Source: Tissierellia bacterium
GTDB taxonomy: Bacteria > Bacillota > Clostridia > Tissierellales > Sedimentibacteraceae
Length of the DNA: 41,856 nucleotides
Assembly (NCBI GenBank): GCA_012843025.1
Contig: DURT01000010.1
Span: 1 to 41,856 of the forward strand
Direction of reading: 5' to 3'
Shown here piece after piece: positions 8,821-16,989 of the stretch (its first letter is position 1; every line of letters begins with the position of its first letter). The notes under the pieces are model-generated. The model saw nothing but the letters and a program-made list of their open reading frames with translations, had not been told where the DNA came from and did not search any database. The translations under genes were made by a program, and so were the position numbers.

Positions 8821-9750
8821 ATGGCTTTAATAACTTCTAAGGAAATGTTTAAAAAGGCGTATGAAGGGGGCTACGCCGTAGGAGCCTTCAATGTTAATAA
8901 CATGGAAATTATACAAGGTATTGTAGAAGCAGCAAAAGAGGAAAATTCACCCCTTATTCTGCAGGTTTCTGCTGGAGCAAGGAAGTATGCAAACCCAATT
9001 TATTTAAAAAAGCTTGTTGAAGCAGCAATGGAAGAATCAGGTTTGGATATTGTTCTCCACTTGGATCATGGTGAAGATTTTGAAATTTGTAAACAATGTG
9101 TAGATGATGGGTTTACTTCCGTAATGATTGACGGCTCCAAATATCCTTTTGAAGAAAATATAGAACTTACTAAAAGAGTGGTTGATTATGCTCACTCAAA
9201 GGGAGTTGTGGTGGAAGCAGAACTAGGCAGGTTGGCTGGTATAGAAGATGCAGTAAACGTAGATGCAAGGGATGCTACCTTTACTGACCCTGATCAGGCA
9301 GTGGAATTTGTAGAAAGAACAGGCGTAGATTCCTTGGCAATTGCTATCGGAACCAGTCACGGTGCCTATAAGTTCAAAGGAGAACCACAATTAGATTTTG
9401 AAAGATTGGAAGCTATAACAAAACTTCTGCCAGGCTTTCCCTTAGTTCTTCACGGTGCCTCATCAGTACCTAAAGAATTTGTTGACCTGTGTAACAAGTA
9501 TGGCGGTGAAATACCAGGAGCTGCTGGTGTTCCTGAAGAAATGTTAAGACGGGCTGCTAAAATGGGAGTGTGCAAAATAAATATTGATACAGACTTAAGG
9601 CTTGCCCTTACTGCATCCATAAGAAAATTTTTCGTTGAGAATCCTTCTGAATTTGATCCGAGAAAATACTTAGGACCGGGAAGAACAGCCATTAAAGATA
9701 TGGTTGCTCACAAAATGAGAAATGTTTTAGGTTGCAGCAACAAAAGATAG
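8821..9750 (+). CDS. fba: Class II fructose-1,6-bisphosphate aldolase
   Basis: A 309-residue class II (metal-dependent) aldolase that interconverts fructose-1,6-bisphosphate with dihydroxyacetone phosphate and glyceraldehyde-3-phosphate in glycolysis. The zinc-ligand motif HLDHGEDFE (residues about 80-88), VEAELGRLAG, the GTSHGAYKF ligand segment, LHGASSVP and the phosphate-binding INIDTDLR are all present. An AGGAGG precedes the ATG. TATAAT and TATAAC boxes lie at about 8784-8802, without a convincing -35. The 8641-8820 upstream interval holds nothing else I can name. The gene is monocistronic and ends in a hairpin shared with the convergent CDF gene. Confidence 0.97.
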   Translation: MALITSKEMFKKAYEGGYAVGAFNVNNMEIIQGIVEAAKEENSPLILQVSAGARKYANPIYLKKLVEAAMEESGLDIVLHLDHGEDFEICKQCVDDGFTSVMIDGSKYPFEENIELTKRVVDYAHSKGVVVEAELGRLAGIEDAVNVDARDATFTDPDQAVEFVERTGVDSLAIAIGTSHGAYKFKGEPQLDFERLEAITKLLPGFPLVLHGASSVPKEFVDLCNKYGGEIPGAAGVPEEMLRRAAKMGVCKINIDTDLRLALTASIRKFFVENPSEFDPRKYLGPGRTAIKDMVAHKMRNVLGCSNKR

Positions 9751-9769
9751 GCTGAGATTATCAGCCTAT
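9747..9769. terminator. Shared terminator hairpin between convergent fba and CDF genes
   Basis: The 9-bp stem ATAGGCTGA/TCAGCCTAT (9747-9755 with 9761-9769) contains the fba stop codon in one arm and the CDF gene stop codon in the other. The plus side continues TTCATTTT and the minus side CTTTTG, so it is probably bidirectional with weak U-tracts. Confidence 0.7.
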
Positions 9770-10962
9770 TTCATTTTAGGTGAATTCATATAGGTTGAAA
9801 CATAGTTTCTATCAATTTTTACCACGGGGAAATATGTTTCATTCTCCTTTTTTACTTTCTTATCAATTAATTTAACCAACTCTGAAGAAGCCATTTTAAA
9901 ACTATCAGGTACTTCCAAGTCAAATATCAAATTAGTATGGGTTTCTCCAATAGCTGCCCTGAAATCATGGATACTTAAGCTTTCATCGATGGATTTAATA
10001 ACTTTTTCCGTCATCTTTTTCAATGAGTTTATTTCTTTATCATCGGTAATTACCGGATCTAAATGAATTACAAGATTAATACCCAACTCCCTCGAAAAGT
10101 CTCTTTCAATATTATCTATTAAATCATGGGATTTCAATATATCATCCTTAGCATCCACCTCTACGTGAACAGTTGAAAAGTGCCTATTAGGTCCGTAGTT
10201 ATGTACAATTAAGTCGTGAATGTTTATTACTCCCTCATAGGATAGTAGCATCTTTTCTATTGATTTCTGGAATTCTTCGTCTGGCATTTCTCCCAAAAGC
10301 GGATTTAAAATGTCCCTTATAATATCAAATCCTGAGTATAAAATAAACAGAGCCACTAAAATTCCCCCGTATCCATCCACCTGGTAGCCTGTTAGTTCTG
10401 ATATTATTACAGAGAGAAGAACAGCTGCCGTGGCGACTACATCGTTTTTGGAATCTGTGGAAGATGCTATAAGGGTTGAGGAAGAGATTTTATTGCCTAA
10501 TTTTTTGTAGAACAAACTAAGCCAGAGCTTTGAAAGAATTGATAAAATTAGTACTATTATCATTGCAGGGGAAAATATGATTTTTTCAGGATTAATTATT
10601 TTCTTGAAGGATGTTTCTAAAAGTTCAAAACCAACCAAAAGAATTGCAATTCCTAATATCATCCCCGTCAGATATTCTATTCGGGCATGGCCGAAGGGAT
10701 GGTTATCATCTGCCGGCTTACCTGACATTTTAAAGCCTATAAAAGTTATTACAGATGAAATTCCATCAGATAAATTATTTACCCCATCTGCTATAACAGA
10801 AATACTGTTGAATAATATTCCCGTTATTATTTTTGCTGCACTTAATAAAGCATTTACTATTATTCCTACAACACTTGCAGTTATACCGTAAGCCTCTCTT
10901 ACTTCCGCATCCTTTACATCTTTATAATTTTTTATGAATTTTCTAATAATAAAATTGGTCAT
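9766..10962 (-). CDS. Cation diffusion facilitator, Mn(II)-type (MntE-like)
   Basis: A 398-residue CDF-family antiporter with six predicted membrane helices followed by a cytoplasmic domain (about 215 on) that is longer than in zinc CDFs. The transport-site positions read Asn62-x3-Asp66 in TM2 (ADGVNNLSD) and Asp170-x3-Asp174 in TM5 (SSTDSKNDV). This is the N-D-D-D set associated with manganese-exporting MntE proteins; zinc members have His in these places. The HPFGHARIEYL loop is conserved. It probably exports Mn(II), possibly Fe(II). GGGAG precedes the ATG. An unusual leader element (10987-11047) lies immediately upstream. Confidence 0.88.
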   Translation of the reverse strand: MTNFIIRKFIKNYKDVKDAEVREAYGITASVVGIIVNALLSAAKIITGILFNSISVIADGVNNLSDGISSVITFIGFKMSGKPADDNHPFGHARIEYLTGMILGIAILLVGFELLETSFKKIINPEKIIFSPAMIIVLILSILSKLWLSLFYKKLGNKISSSTLIASSTDSKNDVVATAAVLLSVIISELTGYQVDGYGGILVALFILYSGFDIIRDILNPLLGEMPDEEFQKSIEKMLLSYEGVINIHDLIVHNYGPNRHFSTVHVEVDAKDDILKSHDLIDNIERDFSRELGINLVIHLDPVITDDKEINSLKKMTEKVIKSIDESLSIHDFRAAIGETHTNLIFDLEVPDSFKMASSELVKLIDKKVKKENETYFPVVKIDRNYVSTYMNSPKMK

Positions 10963-10986
10963 TTTTTTCTCCCAATACTCTCCTTA

Positions 10987-11047
10987 CCAATATCAAATAA
11001 GAACCCCACTCAACGCAATCAAGGAGCTGGGGTACCCGGGAACCTTT
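10987..11047 (-). other. Structured leader element, copy 1 (before CDF gene)
   Basis: On the minus strand AAGGTTCCCGGG, a hairpin (ACCCCA.CTC / GAG.TGGGGT) and TGGGGTTCTTATTTGATATTGG lie directly before the CDF ribosome binding site. The same flanks occur at 28854-28917 before the HAD phosphatase gene, with a different hairpin sequence that still pairs. In both places an intrinsic terminator and TTTTATT lie just upstream. This looks like a conserved cis-RNA element, possibly a riboswitch. I cannot assign it to a known class. Confidence 0.5.
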
Positions 11048-11054
11048 TTTCTAC

Positions 11055-11089
11055 GCAATAAAATACCTAAGGAATTATTCCTCAGGTAT
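11055..11089 (-). terminator. Terminator downstream of coaX
   Basis: On the minus strand ATACCTGAGGAAT/ATTCCTTAGGTAT (13 bp with one G-U pair, 11063-11075 with 11077-11089) is followed by TTTATTG. The helix must open to leave a loop of about seven bases. It ends the S-component-coaX transcript before the CDF leader. Confidence 0.7.
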
Positions 11090-11118
11090 AAAATACTATA
11101 CTATATTTTTGTTGTCAA

Positions 11119-11898
11119 TCATTTCTTATCTTTACAGTTTTTGTCATGAATTATTTTTAAGCCTTTAAACAGAAGCATAGGATCAAATATGTCAATTGCA
11201 TCTGTTTCATCTGCTATGAGTCTGCCCAGTCCTCCAGTTGCCACTACTTTTATATTTTCGTTATTTAATTCTTCTTTCACCTTTTTTATAATATATTCGA
11301 CTTGTCCTATATAGCCGTAAACTAATCCAGCCTGCATACTGGTAATAGTATTTCTTGCAAGTATGGTATCCGGCTTTTTAATTTCAATTTTCGGCAGCTG
11401 GGCTGTTCTTTGCCACAGCGCATCCGCAGAAATCTGAATACCGGGAGATGTAATACCGTATCTGTATTCTCCTTTTTCACTTACCACATCATAGGTAGTT
11501 GCTGTACCAAAGTCTACTACCATCAAAGGTCCACCATATTCTTCATAGGCAGCAACCAAGCCTACAATTCTGTCAGCACCAACTTCTTTGGGGTTTTCAG
11601 TTGCTATTGTAATTCCCGTCTTAGTTCCTGGACCTACAATTAAAGGTTCTATATTGAAAAATTTCTTCATTGCATTTTCAAAAGAATACATTACATTGGG
11701 AACTACAGAGGAAACTACTATACTGTTTATTTTTTTATAATCAATATCATTATACTTTAATAAATTTAACAGGAAGATACCATATTCATCTGAAGTTTTC
11801 TTTTCCTTCGTAACCATTCTCCAGCTTCCTATTAATTCATCATCCCTGTAAATACCTATTACTATATTGGTATTTCCTATATCTACAACTAATATCAT
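11119..11898 (-). CDS. coaX: Type III pantothenate kinase
   Basis: A 259-residue CoaX that phosphorylates pantothenate, the first step of coenzyme A synthesis, by the ASKHA fold rather than the CoaA fold. The phosphate loop [17 protein letters not shown] starts the protein, and [26 protein letters not shown] and [11 protein letters not shown] follow in the expected order. The type III enzyme needs a monovalent cation and resists CoA feedback, as known for the family. It lies 10 bases after the ECF S-component gene, so the two are cotranscribed, linking uptake with phosphorylation. Confidence 0.96.
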   Translation of the reverse strand: MILVVDIGNTNIVIGIYRDDELIGSWRMVTKEKKTSDEYGIFLLNLLKYNDIDYKKINSIVVSSVVPNVMYSFENAMKKFFNIEPLIVGPGTKTGITIATENPKEVGADRIVGLVAAYEEYGGPLMVVDFGTATTYDVVSEKGEYRYGITSPGIQISADALWQRTAQLPKIEIKKPDTILARNTITSMQAGLVYGYIGQVEYIIKKVKEELNNENIKVVATGGLGRLIADETDAIDIFDPMLLFKGLKIIHDKNCKDKK

Positions 11899-11908
11899 AA
11901 TTTTCTCC

Positions 11909-12496
11909 TTATTTGTTATTTACTTTACGGTAAATGCTGACTACCGCCGATGTTCCTATTCCTGCAACGGTACTTTCTATTAAGGCACTGGTAGAAACCA
12001 AAAACAGTGCAAAGGCAGCAAAGGTAGTACCTAAGCCAAATTCGCTACTTATGGCTACAACCCTTTCGCTATAAATTAGGTACAGCATTAGTATTACCAA
12101 CCCTGTATTTGTCAAGGCTCCAGATACTCCGGCAAGGAACAAGGAAACTGTTTTGGACCTGATTATTTTTTGGAATAAAGTATTTACGTAATAAGGAACA
12201 ACACCTATAAAAATCCTAGGTAGAATTGACACTAAGGGATTTAAAAATAAATAATCTAAAGGTGATGCAGGAGCAAATAATGCTCTCAACAAGGTAGTAG
12301 TTCCTGCCAAACCTCCCATCAATGCTCCTGCCTTAGGTCCATATATTATACTAGTTACAATGGTAGGCAAGAAAATCAATAGAGCCATTGATGCGGATGT
12401 GGTAGGAAGTACTGTCATAGCAACAAAAACAATTGTCAGCGACAACATAACTCCTATAAAAGTGAGTTTGTGTGTGTTTTGATTTGTGTTATTCAT
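11909..12496 (-). CDS. ECF transporter S-component, probably for pantothenate (PanT-like)
   Basis: A 195-residue integral membrane protein with five or six hydrophobic helices and the compact layout of ECF substrate-binding (S) components (helix at about 13-33, [20 protein letters not shown] at 52-71, [14 protein letters not shown] loop, C-terminal helix ending in VYRKVNNK-like basic tail). Such proteins bind a vitamin and use a shared ECF energising module encoded elsewhere. Fusion in one operon with coaX makes pantothenate the likely substrate. The substrate is inferred from context only. GGAGG precedes the ATG. Confidence 0.8.
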   Translation of the reverse strand: MNNTNQNTHKLTFIGVMLSLTIVFVAMTVLPTTSASMALLIFLPTIVTSIIYGPKAGALMGGLAGTTTLLRALFAPASPLDYLFLNPLVSILPRIFIGVVPYYVNTLFQKIIRSKTVSLFLAGVSGALTNTGLVILMLYLIYSERVVAISSEFGLGTTFAAFALFLVSTSALIESTVAGIGTSAVVSIYRKVNNK

Positions 12497-12514
12497 TTTT
12501 ATCCTCCAAAATAT

Positions 12515-12553
12515 TTGTTCTCATTCTAAAAGATATGAGACAAGCATATTATA
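12515..12553 (-). promoter_or_regulatory. -10 box and leader hairpin of the S-component-coaX operon
   Basis: A perfect TATAAT (minus strand of 12548-12553) has no convincing -35. Just downstream, TTGTCTCAT and ATGAGAACAA (12535-12543 with 12515-12524) can pair with one bulged A, leaving a 10-base loop, immediately before the ribosome binding site. A regulatory role is possible but unproven. Confidence 0.45.
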
Positions 12554-12594
12554 ACATAAATATAAAATTTAGAAATAGTTTTTTCAGTTTTAGA

Positions 12595-13125
12595 TTATTC
12601 TTTTCTTAATTCGTCAATAGGTTTTGTTGTAATCTTATTTCTGTCCAATTTTAACAAAGAAATTGCCTTTTCTAAATCTTCATAGGAGGAAACTTCGATT
12701 TCAAGATAAGGTTTAGAATAGGTATAATCATCCCAGGTATCTATTTCGAATACTATATTATCATAAACATATGACCTTCGATGTTTGTATCCAGGCCTTT
12801 TCCGTTTATATCCCAATAATTCAATTATTTTCGCAGTACTTTCCCAGTCAGATATATCTGTTTCAATTTCTTCATTAACCCTTAAAGAGTCCCTCTTGAT
12901 ACTTCTTTTGAATGTCATGGTATTTTTGATTTCCCCGGTTAAATTATTCTCGGTTCTTCTTATTCTTAAGTATCCATTGTACTTTTTTTTTAAAACACCA
13001 TCCTCTGTATCAAATCTGTAGTTAATTTGATTTTCATCTTTAATAAGAACTGCTCCTAATTCAATTAACTTTCTTTCAATTTCTTCTTTGTCTATATCTA
13101 AGACCTTAACTTCCTTCTCTTTCAT
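12595..13125 (-). CDS. CYTH-domain protein (CyaB/thiamine-triphosphatase type)
   Basis: A 176-residue single-domain CYTH protein. The family's signature ExExK appears at the N-terminus (KEKEVKVLD), followed by alternating charged residues on beta strands: YLRIRR, TFKRSI, RVNEEIETDI, KHRRSYVYDNIVFEIDTWD and YLEIEV. These line the triphosphate tunnel and bind metal ions. Members hydrolyse inorganic or organic triphosphates; a few are class IV adenylate cyclases. The substrate cannot be told from sequence. It is a monocistronic gene, divergent from the ThrE genes. Confidence 0.88.
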   Translation of the reverse strand: MKEKEVKVLDIDKEEIERKLIELGAVLIKDENQINYRFDTEDGVLKKKYNGYLRIRRTENNLTGEIKNTMTFKRSIKRDSLRVNEEIETDISDWESTAKIIELLGYKRKRPGYKHRRSYVYDNIVFEIDTWDDYTYSKPYLEIEVSSYEDLEKAISLLKLDRNKITTKPIDELRKE

Positions 13126-13144
13126 ACTAGCCTCCTACTAGGCA

Positions 13145-13153
13145 ATTATACCA
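13145..13153 (-). promoter_or_regulatory. Extended -10 promoter of the CYTH gene
   Basis: On the minus strand TGG-TATAAT forms an extended -10 (TGnTATAAT) without a good -35. The predicted start lies only about a dozen bases before the coding region's AGGAGG, so the leader is very short. Confidence 0.5.
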
Positions 13154-13198
13154 CAACTATTTGCTCTAATAAATATAATAATACCCTTTTGAAATTAA

Positions 13199-13227
13199 TT
13201 GAATAATACTTTTTTCAATGTTATAAT
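13199..13227 (+). promoter_or_regulatory. Sigma-A promoter of the ThrE-type exporter genes
   Basis: TTGAAT (13199-13204), a 17-base spacer and a perfect TATAAT (13222-13227) lie 30 bases before the TTG start. Confidence 0.75.
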
Positions 13228-13257
13228 TTTACTGACTATAATAAGGGGAGTGATATT

Positions 13258-14028
13258 TTGGAATACGATGTAGGTAAGTTGTTGAGAGTTTTAAAACTGT
13301 CCGCACAGATTATATTGGAAAATGGTGGCGAAACCTATCGTGCAGAAGAAACTATTGATTTTATTTGCAAGTCATTTAATGTTCAGGAAGTAGAGTCTAT
13401 TGCCACTCCCACAGGAATATATATATCAGTTTCCATACAGGGGAATGATAACAATACACTGGTTAAAAGAATCAGCAAAAGGACCATAAATTTGCAAAAA
13501 ATACATTCAGTTAACAATATTTCAAGGCTCCTTTCCCTGCACTCCATTACTTTGGATGAGGCCTTAAGAGAATTGGAACATATTAAAAACAACAACGAAA
13601 AAGATAAATACTCCCTCTTGTATGTAGGCTTATCCTCAGCATTCTTTACAGTATTATTTGGAGGAGGATTATTGGAGTTTTTCACTGGACTATTTGCAGG
13701 AATACTAGTTGGAATAATATCTGAAAGTTTTACCAACCTTCATTCCTATCACTTCTTTTCAAATACTGTTTCCGGTGCCGTTATCGCATTCTTGGCAATT
13801 GCAGTAACCACCCTGACAAAGACAGGAAATTACAACCCTATAATAGTAGGTTGTATGATGCCTCTTCTGCCGGGACTTGCAATGACTAATGCAATACGAG
13901 ACACCATGAGGGGAGACTTAATTTCAGGTATGGCAAGAACAACGGAAGTGCTCTTAGTAGCAGCGTCCTTAGCTGCTGGTGCAGGAGTTGTTTTATACCT
14001 GGCCTATACTGTTAACATTCTTAGTTAG
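13258..14028 (+). CDS. Threonine/serine exporter ThrE family, N-terminal half (DUF1212, YjjP-like)
   Basis: A 256-residue protein with a cytoplasmic N-terminal domain (VGKLLRVLKLSAQIILENGG.ETYRAEETI, ESIATPTGIYISV) and five hydrophobic helices from about residue 118. This is the N-terminal half of the ThrE exporter, which in many Firmicutes is split into two proteins, as here. The start is TTG with GGGGAG eight bases upstream. The start of the partner gene follows after eight bases. Transport of threonine and serine out of the cell is known for Corynebacterium ThrE; other small metabolites (succinate for YjjPB) are alternatives. Confidence 0.9.
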   Translation: MEYDVGKLLRVLKLSAQIILENGGETYRAEETIDFICKSFNVQEVESIATPTGIYISVSIQGNDNNTLVKRISKRTINLQKIHSVNNISRLLSLHSITLDEALRELEHIKNNNEKDKYSLLYVGLSSAFFTVLFGGGLLEFFTGLFAGILVGIISESFTNLHSYHFFSNTVSGAVIAFLAIAVTTLTKTGNYNPIIVGCMMPLLPGLAMTNAIRDTMRGDLISGMARTTEVLLVAASLAAGAGVVLYLAYTVNILS

Positions 14029-14036
14029 GAGGTTGT

Positions 14037-14477
14037 ATGTTAAAAATTATTTTAGACCTATTCTACTGTTTTATAGCAACTTTATTCTTTGCCTTAATAA
14101 TGAATGCTCCAAAAAAGACTATCCTGCATTCATCCCTCTTTGCAGCTGTAGGATATTTAATATATATAAACCTTTCAGATTTTGTGAGCCCTACCTTGGG
14201 TTTTTTCTCAGGCACCGCCTTTATTGCAATGATGGGGGAAATATCTGCCCGCAAGTTTAAAATGCCAGCCACAATATTTATTTTCCCTGCAGTAATTCCC
14301 ATAGTACCCGGATTTGGCCTTTATGAAACTATGTTGGCAATTGTTCAGAACAATATATTCTTAGCCCTTGAAATAGGAACCAATACAATATTAAATATTG
14401 CCGCAATGGCAATGGCTATGGCATTGGTTAGTATATTGGCGGGAAAAATAAAATATAGAAAAACAAAAATGTTTTAA
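14037..14477 (+). CDS. Threonine/serine exporter ThrE family, C-terminal half (DUF3815, YjjB-like)
   Basis: A 146-residue membrane protein with four or five helices. Recognisable family segments are FVSPTLGFFSGTAFIAMMGEISARKFKMPATIF and IPIVPGFGLYETM, found in the C-terminal ThrE half. It is translated from an AGGAGG overlapping the stop region of the upstream half and probably forms a heteromeric exporter with it. The pair is a complete functional unit. Confidence 0.9.
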   Translation: MLKIILDLFYCFIATLFFALIMNAPKKTILHSSLFAAVGYLIYINLSDFVSPTLGFFSGTAFIAMMGEISARKFKMPATIFIFPAVIPIVPGFGLYETMLAIVQNNIFLALEIGTNTILNIAAMAMAMALVSILAGKIKYRKTKMF

Positions 14478-14500
14478 AATACCCTGTTCGGGTATATAAT
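14472..14500 (+). promoter_or_regulatory. dfx promoter with an internal ATACCC/GGGTAT dyad
   Basis: TATAAT (14495-14500) is 17 bases from a weak -35 TTTTAA (14472-14477). The spacer is filled by the inverted repeat ATACCC-TGTTC-GGGTAT (14479-14495). The dyad lacks a U-tract, so it is more operator-like than a terminator. It resembles the TACCC..GGGTA dyads bound by CsoR/CstR-family repressors, but this is an inference. Confidence 0.5.
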
Positions 14501-14530
14501 AAATGTTAATATAAATATTGGAGGTAGAAT

Positions 14531-14917
14531 ATGTGTCGTAAAGAAAAATTCTTCATCTGTGAAACTTGCGGAAACTTAGTGGAACTGGTACTAGAAGGGG
14601 GCGGAACTCTGGTTTGCTGTGGTAACGAAATGAAAGAACTTATTGGAAACGTTGAAGAAGCTTCCTATGAAAAACATATACCAGAAGTTAAAGTGGACGG
14701 TAATAAGGTAAGAGTACAAATAGGCAGCGTAATCCACCCCATGACTGAAGAGCACTATATACAATTTATTTATCTAGTAACAAAATTAGGTGTACAAAGA
14801 GTATGCTTATCACCGGGAGAAGATCCTATTGCTGAATTTGTTTTAGCAGAAGGAGACGAAGTGGTAGCAGCATATGAATTTTGCAATCTCCACGGACTTT
14901 GGAAAAAAGAAATGTAA
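14531..14917 (+). CDS. dfx: Desulfoferrodoxin (superoxide reductase)
   Basis: A 128-residue two-iron desulfoferrodoxin that reduces superoxide to peroxide without making oxygen, a typical defence in strict anaerobes. The N-terminal desulforedoxin domain has Cys10, Cys13, Cys29 and Cys30 for the rubredoxin-type iron. The catalytic iron ligands are His49, His69, His75, Cys118 and His121 (EKHIP, IHPM, EEHY, CNLHG), with Glu47 and Lys48 alongside. All are intact. GGAGG precedes the ATG. It has its own promoter region carrying an inverted repeat. Confidence 0.98.
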   Translation: MCRKEKFFICETCGNLVELVLEGGGTLVCCGNEMKELIGNVEEASYEKHIPEVKVDGNKVRVQIGSVIHPMTEEHYIQFIYLVTKLGVQRVCLSPGEDPIAEFVLAEGDEVVAAYEFCNLHGLWKKEM

Positions 14918-14978
14918 TTATAACCTCTACTATACGAAAATAGAGGAAGTGTCCCAATTGTATAGTTTGAGTCCCTCC

Positions 14979-15017
14979 AAAAAGACAAGGATTTGAATTT
15001 CAAATCCTTGTCTTTTA
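14979..15017. terminator. Bidirectional terminator between dfx and metG
   Basis: A perfect inverted repeat of 16 bp (14982-14997 with 14999-15014, AAGACAAGGATTTGAA) extends by A/T pairs to a TTTTA on the plus side and TTTTT on the minus side. It ends the convergent dfx and metG transcripts. A smaller CCTCTA/TAGAGG hairpin lies just upstream near 14926-14946. Confidence 0.9.
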
Positions 15018-16943
15018 TGATATTTTTGCCCCGCTGGGTATATCTTCAAGAGTAGATACTACTGATAATTTATCACCGATTTCAGCTGACAATATCATGC
15101 CCTGAGATTCAATTCCTCTTAAGGTTACAGGTTTTAAGTTATAAATCATTACAACTTTCTTACCCACTAATTCCTCCGGCTTATAATACTCTGCTATGCC
15201 GGAAACTACCTGTCGGCTTTCTTCTCCGATTTTCAGCTGGAATACTAATAACTTATCTGCCTTTGGATGTTTCTCAACTTTTATTACTTCTGCAACTCTT
15301 ATATCTAATTTTTCAAAGTCATCAATAGTTACATAATTGTCTTCTTCCTTCATTTCAGCTAGTGTTTTTTCTTCATTTAACTTGTTTATTTCTTCCATTT
15401 TATTTGCTGAATCAATTCTTGCAAATAAGATTTCAGGTTTTCCTACCTTTTGTCCAGGAACCATTCCATTGAAACTTAGAAGAGATTCCCAGTCCCTCTT
15501 GTCTGTATTAAGCTGATTTAATATCTTTTCTCCTGTTTCCGGCAAGAAAGGTTCTAAAAGCACTGCTGCAATTCTTATGGATTCAAGAAGATTGTATAAA
15601 ACCGTTCCTAATCTTTCTTTTTTGCTTTCATCCCTGCCTAAAATCCAAGGCTGAGTTTCGTCAATGTACTTGTTGCTTCTTCTAAGAAGAGTGAATATTT
15701 CACTGATGGACTCAGACACCTTTAATTCATCCATTTTTTTCTCAACTTTTAAAGGTGTTTCCAAAGCTAAATTAATTAATTCCTGGTCTATAGGTTCAGG
15801 AGCAGTAGGGGCTACCACTTCCCCTCCAAAATATTTGTTGGTCATGGATATGGTTCTGTTTACCAAATTACCTAAAATATTTGCCAAATCAGAGTTAATT
15901 CTTTCAATTAACAATTCATAGGTCAGAGTGCCATCTGATGCAAAAGGCATTTCGTGAAGAACAAAGTATCTGACAGCATCAACACCGAATAACTCAACTA
16001 AATCGTCGGCGTAAATTACATTTCCTTTTGACTTGCTCATCTTTCCATCCCCTATTAAGAGCCAGGGATGACCGAAAACCTGTTTTGGAAGCTCTATTCC
16101 TAGTGCCATTAACAATGTAGGCCAATAAATAGTATGGAATCTTAAAATATCCTTACCTATTAAATGAACGTCTGCAGGCCAATATTTCCTATATAGTTCC
16201 CCATGATTGCATTCATCTGGATCATAGCCTAAGAATGTTATATAGTTACTCAAAGCATCTATCCATACATAAACCACATGGCCTTCATCAAAAGTAACAG
16301 GTATTCCCCAATCGAAGGAAGTTCTTGATACACACAAATCCTGCAATCCCGGTTTAATGAAATTATTAACCATTTCATTTTTACGTGATTCAGGTTGAAT
16401 AAATTTAGGATTTTCTTCAATATGCTTTATAAGTCTGTCAGCATACTTGCTCATTTTAAAGAAATATGCTTCTTCCCTTGCCTTGTGTACTTCTCTGCCG
16501 CAATCAGGACACTTTCCATCCACTAGTTGAGAATCTGTAAAAAAAGCTTCATCTGGTGTACAGTACCAGCCTTCGTAATATCCCTTGTATATATCTCCCT
16601 GGTCATATAGTTTCTTAAATATTTTTTGTACAATTTTAATATGTTCTGGGTCTGTTGTTCTTACGAATTTGTCATAACTTGTGTTCATTAAATCCCAAAT
16701 TCTTTTAATTTCAGCAGCAACTTCATCTACGAATTCCTTAGGTGTTTTTCCTGCTTCTTTAGCCTTTTGTTGTATTTTTTGTCCGTGTTCGTCGGTACCT
16801 GTTTGGAAATATACATCATAACCGTTTAATTTTTTAAATCTTACAATAGCATCTGCAAGAACTATTTCATAAGTATTACCGATATGAGGCTTGCCAGATG
16901 TATAAGCAATTGCCGTAGTTAAATAAAATTTGCCTTTGTTCAT
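15015..16943 (-). CDS. metG: Methionyl-tRNA synthetase
   Basis: A 642-residue class I MetRS that charges tRNA-Met. The HIGH motif is PHIGN (residues 19-23), the zinc-binding knuckle has CTPDE and CPDCGREVHK, and KMSKSKGNV carries the ATP-binding lysines (about 300). The anticodon-binding helices follow, and the last 100 residues form an EMAP/OB-type tRNA-binding domain (FEKLDIRVAEVIKVEKHPKADKL), as in the long dimeric bacterial form. AAGGAGG precedes the ATG. The gene is controlled by a T-box leader with a Met specifier. Confidence 0.98.
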   Translation of the reverse strand: MNKGKFYLTTAIAYTSGKPHIGNTYEIVLADAIVRFKKLNGYDVYFQTGTDEHGQKIQQKAKEAGKTPKEFVDEVAAEIKRIWDLMNTSYDKFVRTTDPEHIKIVQKIFKKLYDQGDIYKGYYEGWYCTPDEAFFTDSQLVDGKCPDCGREVHKAREEAYFFKMSKYADRLIKHIEENPKFIQPESRKNEMVNNFIKPGLQDLCVSRTSFDWGIPVTFDEGHVVYVWIDALSNYITFLGYDPDECNHGELYRKYWPADVHLIGKDILRFHTIYWPTLLMALGIELPKQVFGHPWLLIGDGKMSKSKGNVIYADDLVELFGVDAVRYFVLHEMPFASDGTLTYELLIERINSDLANILGNLVNRTISMTNKYFGGEVVAPTAPEPIDQELINLALETPLKVEKKMDELKVSESISEIFTLLRRSNKYIDETQPWILGRDESKKERLGTVLYNLLESIRIAAVLLEPFLPETGEKILNQLNTDKRDWESLLSFNGMVPGQKVGKPEILFARIDSANKMEEINKLNEEKTLAEMKEEDNYVTIDDFEKLDIRVAEVIKVEKHPKADKLLVFQLKIGEESRQVVSGIAEYYKPEELVGKKVVMIYNLKPVTLRGIESQGMILSAEIGDKLSVVSTLEDIPSGAKIS

Positions 16944-16959
16944 ATTTTCCTCCTTGTAA

Positions 16960-16989
16960 TAATAAAACCTCTTAGCATAAGCTAAGAGG
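16960..16989 (-). terminator. T-box terminator hairpin of metG
   Basis: On the minus strand CCTCTTAGC-TTAT-GCTAAGAGG (16968-16976 with 16981-16989) is followed by TTTTATTATT, just before the metG ribosome binding site. It competes with the T-box antiterminator. Confidence 0.9.

Noticed and set aside
10963-11118. yybP-ykoY (Mn) or NiCo riboswitch before the CDF gene
   Set aside because: The conserved bases of either class are absent; only the unassigned paired element is present.
13979-14260. Plus-strand frame overlapping both ThrE halves
   Set aside because: It overlaps two well-supported genes in another frame and has no family match.
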